From CAZFPA01 sp964520975 (lineage in GTDB: Bacteria; Bacillota; Negativicutes; Selenomonadales; Selenomonadaceae), in assembly GCA_964520975.1 (NCBI GenBank), contig CAZFPA010000023.1, forward strand, positions 1-26,566: a DNA stretch of 26,566 nucleotides. Reading direction: 5' to 3'. Position numbers and translations under genes: made by a program. Under the pieces are notes generated by a model. It did not search any database and was not told the origin of the DNA. It saw nothing but the letters and a program-made list of their open reading frames with translations. This document shows, piece after piece, positions 1 through 6,278 of the stretch (its first letter is position 1; every line of letters begins with the position of its first letter).

Positions 1-603
1 GAGACCTTTTTCGGCAAATTTTGTATTGCACAGTTCGGCCCAGTGATGACGGAGATCCAGCGTAGCTTCTTTGGGGCAGAACTGCCGGGAGTTGCGATAG
101 CCGGAGACAGCATTCCCTTTGGTGTCTTCGGCATATTGCTTGAAGTATTTTTCGGCAGGGAGAGGACGGTCTTTTTCAAAGATCTTTTCGGAGAACATCA
201 GGTGACAATGGATGTTCCGGTGTTCCTTATCAAAGGTGGCGGTTTTATCGTGGATGGCATAGCTGAACGCATGCTGATCGCGAATGCCATAATCATCCAT
301 CAGCTGCTCGACCAGTGCGATGTTTTCTTCCAGCGTGAACTCTTCCTGCAGGGCAAAGCGGAATTCACGATAGGCACGGCCATTCTTGCGACGGTTCAGT
401 TCTGCCTGTTCCCAGAACTGGTCGGCGTTTTCGGCCCAGCCTGGCATATTGCCGTTGGCCGAATAGACGAGATCTTCTTCCCGGTCGTGAAGATGGGCAT
501 AGCTGCCCTGTCGGCAGATATACTCATAGTGTGTCTGCGTGTTCAGCTTCGATCCATCGCGGCGTTTGCCGTGAGGGACATTCTCGAAATAGAAATGAGC
601 CAT
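1..603 (-). CDS. MobA/MobL-family (MobQ) conjugative relaxase, N-terminal part
   Basis: Reading the minus strand from ATG 603-601, the frame stays open for 201 codons and runs off the left edge, so the gene is partial. The start is fixed by AGGAGG six bases upstream. The protein begins MAHFYFENVPHGKRRDG. A Tyr-containing segment (HYEYICRQGSY, residues 25-35) is the likely catalytic tyrosine region (Y26 or Y28), and a histidine cluster HRNIHCHLMFSE near residue 130 fits the metal-binding motif of MobA/MobL relaxases. Members of this family nick one strand at oriT, stay bound to the 5' end and lead the DNA through a type IV secretion channel. The gene diverges from the secretion operon, with the oriT candidate between them. 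The C-terminal part (a possible helicase or primase domain) is outside the window. The family call rests on motif recognition without a search. Confidence 0.87.
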   Translation of the reverse strand, partial: MAHFYFENVPHGKRRDGSKLNTQTHYEYICRQGSYAHLHDREEDLVYSANGNMPGWAENADQFWEQAELNRRKNGRAYREFRFALQEEFTLEENIALVEQLMDDYGIRDQHAFSYAIHDKTATFDKEHRNIHCHLMFSEKIFEKDRPLPAEKYFKQYAEDTKGNAVSGYRNSRQFCPKEATLDLRHHWAELCNTKFAEKGL

Positions 604-617
604 AGCGAATCCTCCTG

Positions 618-645
618 GGCCTCGGCATGTCAGCCGAGGCCTTTT
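618..645. promoter_or_regulatory. Hairpin in the relaxase 5' leader, adjoining its ribosome binding site
   Basis: GGCCTCGGC (618-626) pairs perfectly with GCCGAGGCC (633-641) around a 6-base loop, followed on the plus strand by TTTT (642-645). On the minus strand it lies directly before the AGGAGG of the relaxase gene, so in mRNA it would be a leader hairpin next to the ribosome binding site. It could restrain relaxase translation, stop plus-strand transcription leaving the relaxase region, or be part of oriT. The sequence does not choose between these. Confidence 0.5.
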
Positions 646-746
646 CTGATGCCTGCAAGGCAGAAGAATACGGCGCAGCCGTCTGCCCCTTAGGGGCAGC
701 CAGCGCCCTATGGGCGTCTGCCGGTCCAGCCGGAGGTTGGCGCAGG

Positions 747-776
747 CAAGTCTCGCAGAGACTTGTGTAAATGCGC
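747..776 (+). other. Candidate oriT core: inverted repeat plus IncQ-like nick sequence
   Basis: CAAGTCTC (747-754) and GAGACTTG (758-765) form a perfect 8-bp inverted repeat with loop GCA. They are followed at once by TGTAAATGCGC (766-776). An inverted repeat directly 5' of a GTAA-xTGCGC-like nick core is the arrangement known for IncQ-type oriT sites (RSF1010/R1162), which are cut by MobQ relaxases, the class encoded next door. By analogy the nicked strand would be the plus strand, with the cut within about 767-773. Comparison with IncQ sites is from memory. Confidence 0.6.
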
Positions 777-840
777 ATTATGGGTTTTCTCCGCGCAGCG
801 GCTGGTAGGGATCCCTTCAAGGATATTTTATCGCTCATCG

Positions 841-976
841 AATAGAAAGTAAATAAAAATATTTGAATACAGGTAGAATAATAAGGATATATTACCGAAT
901 TATAAAGGAATATATTAAATAATTAAATATTTACAGATTATTATGATTGTGATAATATTTAGCTTGTAGGAGGTGG
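841..976 (+). promoter_or_regulatory. AT-rich promoter region and ribosome binding site of the transfer operon
   Basis: About 120 bases of AT-rich DNA lead into a strong ribosome binding site, AGGAGGTGG at 968-976, five bases before the trbF ATG at 981. Possible sigma-70-type boxes are TTACAG (931-936) with TAATAT (953-958, 16-base spacer), or TTGAAT (863-868) with GATATA (886-891, 17-base spacer). Both are imperfect, so the promoter is placed only to the region. Two CGAAT half-sites (839-843 and 896-900) match the arms of the inverted repeat near the tandem-XRE regulator. Confidence 0.4.
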
Positions 977-980
977 TGAT

Positions 981-1685
981 ATGGAACCACAAAAAACGTT
1001 CTTTCCAGACAGGGAACCGACGGAGCTGTTTGATCGGAAGGCTTCGGGAAAGTTTCAAAATGACCTTTATAACCTGGCTCTGGATAAGGATGTAGCGAAG
1101 AAGCGGAACCTGCTGTATCTGGGCCTGATTATCGTTTGTGTCCTTTCTACGATCTTCATTGCAGCGACGGCGAACTACAAGACGTATGTTGTGCGGGTAG
1201 ATAACGCAACCGGGCAGGTGGAGACTGGCGGTGAGCTCAAGGCAACGAATTATAAGCCGCAGGAAGCAGAGCTCAAGACATTTTTGGCACAGTTCATCAT
1301 GAACACGCGGACCATCCCACTCGATCCGGTTCAGTATCGTGTGAACTGGGAGAATTCCAAGCATTTCCTGACGCAGGAAGCGGCACAGAAGCTGGTAGCG
1401 ATGACTGACAAGGAAAAGCCGGTGAATAAGCTGGGGCATCTGACGGTGCAGCCGGAAATCAAATCCATCCAGCTGCAGCCTGGTACGCAATCTACCTATC
1501 AGGTGCGCTGGATTGAAGAAGAGTATGCATTGAGTGGCGGCAAGAGTGGTGAGAAGGCAAGCTATGTTGCTTTGTTTACCATCAAGCTGGATCCACCGAC
1601 GAAGGAGCAGGAACTGCTCATCAATCCGTTAGGGCTGAAAATCAAAGATCTCACGATGACCCGTGAAAATGAGACGAAGGGGTGA
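981..1685 (+). CDS. trbF: VirB8/TrbF-family type IV secretion inner-membrane protein
   Basis: First gene of the transfer operon; 234 residues, close to the usual VirB8/TrbF size. A cytoplasmic N-terminus of about 43 residues is followed by one membrane segment (about 44-64) and then a periplasmic domain. That domain opens with the ANYKTYVVRVDNATGQ pattern seen in TrbF/VirB8 proteins, where the strand after the membrane helix carries a YVV-VD motif. VirB8 proteins bridge the inner membrane complex and the VirB9/VirB10 core and help assemble the pilus. The start is set by an excellent AGGAGGTGG site. trbG follows after 6 bases, and trbF-trbG-trbI is the classic order. The family is supported by both topology and neighbours. 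Confidence 0.85.
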   Translation: MEPQKTFFPDREPTELFDRKASGKFQNDLYNLALDKDVAKKRNLLYLGLIIVCVLSTIFIAATANYKTYVVRVDNATGQVETGGELKATNYKPQEAELKTFLAQFIMNTRTIPLDPVQYRVNWENSKHFLTQEAAQKLVAMTDKEKPVNKLGHLTVQPEIKSIQLQPGTQSTYQVRWIEEEYALSGGKSGEKASYVALFTIKLDPPTKEQELLINPLGLKIKDLTMTRENETKG

Positions 1686-1691
1686 GGCAGG

Positions 1692-2513
1692 ATGAAGTGC
1701 AAAAAGAAGCTGCTTGCAGCGGCCATAGCTGTTGTTGTTTGTTCTGTATCCCCTGTATTTGCTGCGCAAGGATTTTACAGCATCGAGGATGCAGCCTGGC
1801 AGGAATCCCGTCTGGTCTATCCTTATCATGATGGCAGCATGTACCAGGTATATACGCAGCTGGGGCACGTGACGGACATTGAGATGCATGCGGGAGAAAG
1901 CATCCAGAATGTCATGGCCGGAGAAACGTCTTCCTGGGGAATTGAGACGGCCAAGGTCGGCGGAACCGCACATGTTTATATCAAGCCGAAGGCTGCCGGG
2001 ATTAGTACGAACTTCGTCATCAATACGGATCGCCGCTCTTATCGGTTGATGGTGGCATCGACCGAAGAATATGAACCGGTGGTGTGCTGGACCTATCCGG
2101 CTGATCAGCAGCGAAAAAAAGCACGGGAACGAGAGCTGACCAATCGCAGCGAGGGAATGTATCCGGAGCTTTTCATGAAACGCTATCAGGGAAGGTTGAT
2201 TCCCAAGGCCATGAATGCATCTTATAGGCTGGAGGGAAGCAAGCAGGCCAGCAAGGAGCTGTTCCCGTTGCAGATCTTTGATGATGGTACCAGAACGTAT
2301 ATCGAGATGCCGCAGAATAACAAGTACGACCTCCCGGTGCTTTACAACGTGGATGATGCAGAGAAGAAGGGAAAGCTTACGTTGGTGAACTATCGGATGC
2401 ATGGCGCATATTTCATTGCGGATCGTGTATTTGCGCATGCACGCTTGTATTATTCCCATAAGGTTTACGTGGATATCTATCCGAAAAATGAACATGGGGG
2501 CGAGAACAAATGA
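1692..2513 (+). CDS. trbG: VirB9/TrbG-family outer-core type IV secretion protein
   Basis: 273 residues with a cleavable signal peptide (MKCKKKLL start, hydrophobic core about 7-20, likely cut after PVFA or PVFAA near residue 24). The mid region has a run characteristic of TrbG/VirB9: TNFVINTDRRSYRLMV, then a short acidic piece and WTYPADQ at about residues 130-140. The C-terminal part is beta-rich (YNVDDAEKKGKL...VFAHARLYY), as expected for the CagX/VirB9 domain that contacts the outer-membrane ring. There is no convincing lipobox, and no separate VirB7/TrbH lipoprotein was found nearby. The ribosome binding site GGGGTGAGG overlaps the end of trbF. The stop overlaps the trbI start by 4 bases (ATGA), implying coupled translation. 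Confidence 0.87.
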   Translation: MKCKKKLLAAAIAVVVCSVSPVFAAQGFYSIEDAAWQESRLVYPYHDGSMYQVYTQLGHVTDIEMHAGESIQNVMAGETSSWGIETAKVGGTAHVYIKPKAAGISTNFVINTDRRSYRLMVASTEEYEPVVCWTYPADQQRKKARERELTNRSEGMYPELFMKRYQGRLIPKAMNASYRLEGSKQASKELFPLQIFDDGTRTYIEMPQNNKYDLPVLYNVDDAEKKGKLTLVNYRMHGAYFIADRVFAHARLYYSHKVYVDIYPKNEHGGENK

Positions 2514-3829
2514 GATGGCCGAAATTCAAGAAGTTCTGGACGAAAACAGAGGAAGAACTGCCCGTTGATGAATCGGAAAAGCAAGAAGAACAGAGCAAAG
2601 ATGAGATTGACCTGGGTGACATCCATTTCGGGGAAGAACTGGATCCTGAGGCCAAGGCCAAGACCTTTGCGAAAAAGAAAATCTTCTGTGCAGCCGGTGT
2701 GGTGGCGGCGGTGACGCTTACCGCGATTGCTTCCAATCATTTGTTCAGTACGCAGCCTAAGGAAGATAAACCGCTGGGCACTCAGAGCATTGCCAATGCG
2801 GCGACACCGGCGGATCAGCTGCCAGGTAAGTATTCCGATATCGATAAGACGAAAAAGCCGACAGCCAATGAAAAGCCGGAGCCCGCGAAACAGCAGACTG
2901 GACCCGACAACCGGACGACGGCGCCTGCGAGGACGAACACTCCGGCGGCTGCGCAAACGCCCAGTCGTGCACCTGCCATGCCAGCGGCAGCAGCTGCACC
3001 GGTGGTTATGCCAGCGGCTAATCATACGGAGCAGACAGCAGCCCGTGAAAAACAGAAAGAAGTGGAGGCAAGGAACAATAGTGAGATTGCGTTCAAGCTG
3101 GCAGCTGCGATTTCAAAGGAGCAGGCTGCCAATGCGATCCAGCCATTGGCGAATGCACCTGTGAGTACGAGTGGGAATGTGATGCAGACAAGCGTGCAGA
3201 CGGCATCACCGCATTATGGTGTGGAGACCTATGAGGATTCGGGTACTGGTTCGTATATCCTCAATGCGGGAGCGGTCATCCAGGCATCACTGCTTACGGG
3301 AATCACGAGCGATGTAGCCAATAGTGACGTAGTCGCGCAGGTCCGGCAGAATATTTATGACAGCCTGACTGGCATGCATCTCCTGATCCCTCAGGGCAGT
3401 CGTTTGATTGGTCGGGCTGGTTCTGCTGGTGGCCTTGGCAATCACCGGATCGGCGTGAAGTTCTATCGCATTATCCTGCCGAATGGAAGCTCATTGACAC
3501 TGCCGGATCAGCAGGCTATTGATGGTACTGGTTATCCGGGCTTGGCAGATAAATACATGGAGCATAGCGGCAGACTGTATCGCACTGCCTTCTTGAGTGC
3601 CCTGCTGGCAGCTGCGGCGCAGAGTGCGACGGGCAATACGTCGGGCAGCGATGACCGCAGCCCAGGGCAGGAAGCTGTTTCCGGTGCGGCAGCAGCCATC
3701 CTGAGTACCGGCAATAAATTGGTGGAACGTGATGCCAAGATCAGCCCGACTATCGAGATCGAGCCGGGGTTCCAGTTCAGTGTATTTGTCAATCAGGATC
3801 TGCTGGTTGGTGAGTACGATGTCTATTAA
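2510..3829 (+). CDS. trbI: VirB10/TrbI-family type IV secretion core protein
   Basis: 439 residues with the standard VirB10 plan. It has an acidic, charged cytoplasmic N-terminus (residues 1-55), one membrane helix (about 58-78), a long Pro/Ala/Gln-rich periplasmic linker (about 80-200), and a C-terminal TrbI domain. That domain contains LNAGAVIQASLLTGITSD, LIPQGSRLIGRAG and a hydrophobic Ala-rich hairpin (FLSALLAAAAQSATG), which in VirB10 proteins forms the outer-membrane-inserting antenna. The domain ends FSVFVNQDLLVGEYDVY, a typical TrbI C-terminus. VirB10 spans both membranes and transmits ATP-driven changes to the channel. It overlaps trbG by 4 bases and traG by 11. Low-complexity codons in the linker account for the long shadow frames on the other strand. 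Confidence 0.9.
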   Translation: MRWPKFKKFWTKTEEELPVDESEKQEEQSKDEIDLGDIHFGEELDPEAKAKTFAKKKIFCAAGVVAAVTLTAIASNHLFSTQPKEDKPLGTQSIANAATPADQLPGKYSDIDKTKKPTANEKPEPAKQQTGPDNRTTAPARTNTPAAAQTPSRAPAMPAAAAAPVVMPAANHTEQTAAREKQKEVEARNNSEIAFKLAAAISKEQAANAIQPLANAPVSTSGNVMQTSVQTASPHYGVETYEDSGTGSYILNAGAVIQASLLTGITSDVANSDVVAQVRQNIYDSLTGMHLLIPQGSRLIGRAGSAGGLGNHRIGVKFYRIILPNGSSLTLPDQQAIDGTGYPGLADKYMEHSGRLYRTAFLSALLAAAAQSATGNTSGSDDRSPGQEAVSGAAAAILSTGNKLVERDAKISPTIEIEPGFQFSVFVNQDLLVGEYDVY

Positions 3830-6137
3830 GCTGCTGGCTTTTTTCCTGCCCCTCTTTGGCGGCTGGTGGATGGCCACGCAGAAACTGGCTGCTCTGCTGC
3901 AGTATGATGGAATCCTTGGTCAGCCCTTATGGTATGGTGGTCAGCCGTATTATCTGCCCTGGCATTACATCCGCTGGTATATGGAGCTTTATGGGTATAT
4001 ACCGGAGCTGTTCAAGAAGACCTATGGGTATTTGTACGGCGGATTGCTGGTGGGGACGATCTTCCTGTTCCTGCTGCAGAAAAAGCAGCTGCTTCGGTCG
4101 CATGGATCCGCGCATTGGGGTGAATACGAAGATGTTGAAGCCATGGACCTGATTTCCTCAAGTGGTGTCGTGGTCGGCCTCTATGATAACCGGCTGACAC
4201 AACTGGGGACAGCCTGTCTGCGTGCGTTGGAGCGTATCAAGAAAGAGAAGGTCACTTACGCAGAAATGGCGTTTGATAAGCGGCAGGAAAAGATACGGGA
4301 CAAGTACAGCCGGGAACTGCAGAGTATCCAGCAAAAACTGCCGCAGATACAAGACAAGAAACTGCAAAGAAAGGTACAAAAGCGGCAGAAAGTTTTGGAG
4401 AAATATCTGAACCATCCCCTGCGTTATGATCCGGCAGTTGAGGATTACTTTACGGTATATCCCTTGGTATATGGCTATAAGAAATTGCAGCAGATTTTCT
4501 TGCATAAACAGCATTTTTACCTGCGGGATAATTCGAATAAGCATTTGGCGGTCGTTGCTCCTACACGCAGCGGCAAGGGAGTCGGGCTTATTATCCCGAC
4601 TCTCTTAGGCGGCTGGAAGGAAAGCGTCATCGTCAACGATATCAAGTCTGAGAACTGGGGAATCACTGCCGGGTATCGGAAGCGCATGGGACAGACGGTC
4701 ATCAAGTTTGAGCCTACTGCCGAGGATGGCAGCTCGGCCCGGTGGAATCCTTTGGAAGAAATCCCTATCGGTACAACTGGGGAGGTATCCGCGGCACAGA
4801 ATCTTGCCTATATCCTTGCCAACTATGATGGCAAGGACAAGCTGGATCATTGGGGCGCTAATGCAGCGGTTGTCCTGACGGTGGTTATCCTGCATCTCCT
4901 ATATGCGCATTACAGCGACCCGGAGCATTATCCGGAGATGCCGAACCTGTACAGCGTGTCGGCGTTCATGAAAGCCAATCTTGTTCCGGTAAGGGATAAG
5001 GAGGGGAATGTCGTGATGGAAACACACGACGGCGTCCTGGTGGAGAAGGTCGATCCCAAGGGCTTTATCGATACCTTGAATTCACTGAAAACCTTTCAGC
5101 ATGTGCCGGATGAGGGGATTGATATCCGGCAGTGGGATAAGGAGGCGGGAAAATACGTTACCCGGCACTTCACACCGGAGGACATGGCAGCAATCTATCC
5201 CAGTGCCCAGTCCCTGCAGTATTTGCCGAATGTGCATCCGATTATTTATCAGAATTTTGTTGAGATTACAGCGAAACCAGAGATGGAGCGTGGCAGCATC
5301 ATTTCCACGGCCAATACCGCAGTCAAGGAATATCTGGACCCGATACTGGCGAAGAATACCGCCTGCAGTGATTTCTGTATCGATGACATCATGAACGACG
5401 AGAAGCCGATCAGCCTGTACCTGGTGACACCGCCAGCTGACCTGCTGCGTCTGGCACCAATCTTTCGGCTGTTCTTCGAGATGATGGTCAAGCATCATGC
5501 CAAGAAAATCGGTACCTATGAGAATGGTCTTGTCAAGACGGTCTACCGCCATAAGTGCTTGTTCCTGATGGACGAGTTCAGCAGCCTGGGCAATCTGCAG
5601 TCCTTTGCGGCGGCTTTATCGTATATTGCCGGTTATGGGATGAAAGTATTCCTGATCAATCAGGGACTGCCGCAGATCAACAGCATCTATGGCAAGGACA
5701 ATCATATCCTGATGAATTGTCACCTGCAGATCTTCTATGCCCCGAATGATAACGATACGGGCAAATATGCGGAGACGCTGGTCGGCAATGAGACCATCTA
5801 TGTGGAAAGCCAGTCATCCAATGGATGGCTTTCCCTGACAAACAAGAACTATACGAAGTCCGAGACGGGCAGGCCGCTTATCACCGCAGATGAGATCAAG
5901 CGGCTGGGGGATAAGGAGATCATCATTGCCAGCGGCAGTCCCCCATTGCTGACGGATAAGGTGAAATACTATGAGAATGGCTATTTCACCGAGAAACTGA
6001 TGGATGCACCGGTGGTAAGTGATGTCATCCGGGATAATCCAAATCCAGAGCGGGAACAGTGCCTGAGGCTGCATCGTGAAGCACAGGAGGCAGCGGAGGA
6101 AAATCGACGGCATTTTCATTTCACTTATCGGAGTTAG
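3819..6137 (+). CDS. traG: VirD4/TraG-family type IV coupling protein with an extra helical insertion
   Basis: Coupling ATPase that passes the relaxase-DNA complex to the secretion channel. ATG 3819 is chosen over upstream in-frame starts because it gives MSIKLLAFFLPLFGG, a proper first membrane segment, and has GGTGAG upstream; the protein is then 772 residues. There are two membrane segments (about 4-20 and 68-90), then the GSAHWG motif that opens the TraG soluble part. Walker A is APTRSGKGVG (about 247-256), followed by NDIKSENWGITAGYR. Walker B is FLMDEFSSLG (about 579-588), and GYGMKVFLINQGLPQI follows. Between GVVVGLYDNRL (about 119) and FYLRDN (about 233) lies about 100 residues rich in Lys, Arg, Gln and Glu, predicted helical. 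In RP4-type TraG these two blocks are close together, so this looks like an insertion. It overlaps trbI by 11 bases. Confidence 0.92.
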   Translation: MSIKLLAFFLPLFGGWWMATQKLAALLQYDGILGQPLWYGGQPYYLPWHYIRWYMELYGYIPELFKKTYGYLYGGLLVGTIFLFLLQKKQLLRSHGSAHWGEYEDVEAMDLISSSGVVVGLYDNRLTQLGTACLRALERIKKEKVTYAEMAFDKRQEKIRDKYSRELQSIQQKLPQIQDKKLQRKVQKRQKVLEKYLNHPLRYDPAVEDYFTVYPLVYGYKKLQQIFLHKQHFYLRDNSNKHLAVVAPTRSGKGVGLIIPTLLGGWKESVIVNDIKSENWGITAGYRKRMGQTVIKFEPTAEDGSSARWNPLEEIPIGTTGEVSAAQNLAYILANYDGKDKLDHWGANAAVVLTVVILHLLYAHYSDPEHYPEMPNLYSVSAFMKANLVPVRDKEGNVVMETHDGVLVEKVDPKGFIDTLNSLKTFQHVPDEGIDIRQWDKEAGKYVTRHFTPEDMAAIYPSAQSLQYLPNVHPIIYQNFVEITAKPEMERGSIISTANTAVKEYLDPILAKNTACSDFCIDDIMNDEKPISLYLVTPPADLLRLAPIFRLFFEMMVKHHAKKIGTYENGLVKTVYRHKCLFLMDEFSSLGNLQSFAAALSYIAGYGMKVFLINQGLPQINSIYGKDNHILMNCHLQIFYAPNDNDTGKYAETLVGNETIYVESQSSNGWLSLTNKNYTKSETGRPLITADEIKRLGDKEIIIASGSPPLLTDKVKYYENGYFTEKLMDAPVVSDVIRDNPNPEREQCLRLHREAQEAAEENRRHFHFTYRS

Positions 6138-6149
6138 GAGGAAAGCAGT

Positions 6150-6278
6150 ATGGATAAGCAGGAGAAAGGCACTTATATTGAGGATGAGCGTGCAAGGCAA
6201 ACAGCAGAGGAAATCGGCATTGATTATGATGAGCTGATCCTGGCTGAGGAACCGGCAGGTGAGGATGATGATTCATGA
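6150..6278 (+). CDS. Small acidic protein of unknown function (42 aa)
   Basis: ATG at 6150 follows a strong TAGGAGGAAAG site, 12 bases after the traG stop, and the frame ends at TGA 6276-6278. The product begins MDKQEKGTYIEDERARQTAEE and ends AGEDDDS. It is very acidic and probably helical or disordered, with no membrane segment or signal. Its end overlaps the start of the next gene by about 20 bases, so translation of the next gene may depend on it. I do not recognise it. Support is the ribosome binding site, operon position and spacing. It could be a small antitoxin-like or chaperone-like partner of the large protein that follows, but nothing in it proves that. Confidence 0.6.
   Translation: MDKQEKGTYIEDERARQTAEEIGIDYDELILAEEPAGEDDDS

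Larger units (their letters stand above)
604..840. other. Divergent intergenic region with inverted-repeat cluster; probable oriT region
   Basis: I see no supportable gene here. The stretch holds at least six inverted repeats: 618-626/633-641 (9 bp), 683-689/693-699 (7 bp, loop TTA), 704-708/712-716 (5 bp, loop TAT), 747-754/758-765 (8 bp, loop GCA), 791-794/798-801 (4 bp, loop GCA) and the palindrome AGGGATCCCT at 807-816. Such clusters next to a divergent relaxase gene are typical of transfer origins. The oriT assignment of the whole region is inference; the core is listed separately. Confidence 0.6.

Noticed and set aside
43..693. Plus-strand open frame of 216 codons
   Set aside because: It lies opposite the relaxase gene, which has a good ribosome binding site and relaxase motifs on the minus strand; the plus-strand product has no recognisable features.
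524..838. Minus-strand open frame of 104 codons across the intergenic region
   Set aside because: No ribosome binding site before its ATG. It runs through the inverted-repeat cluster and into the relaxase gene in another frame, and its Pro/Arg/Ala-rich composition is what repeats in a wrong frame give.
1261..1320. GTTCA-TCA-TGAAC as a third copy of the hairpin repeat
   Set aside because: Only five bases per arm match and the outer bases do not pair; probably chance within trbF codons.
2477..3025. Minus-strand Arg-rich frame opposite trbI
   Set aside because: A shadow of the Pro/Ala/Gln-rich linker of TrbI; composition bias keeps the other frames open.
2840..3170. Repetitive-looking GCG/CCG-rich stretch as a DNA repeat
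   Set aside because: It is codon-level low complexity of the TrbI periplasmic linker, without a regular repeat unit.
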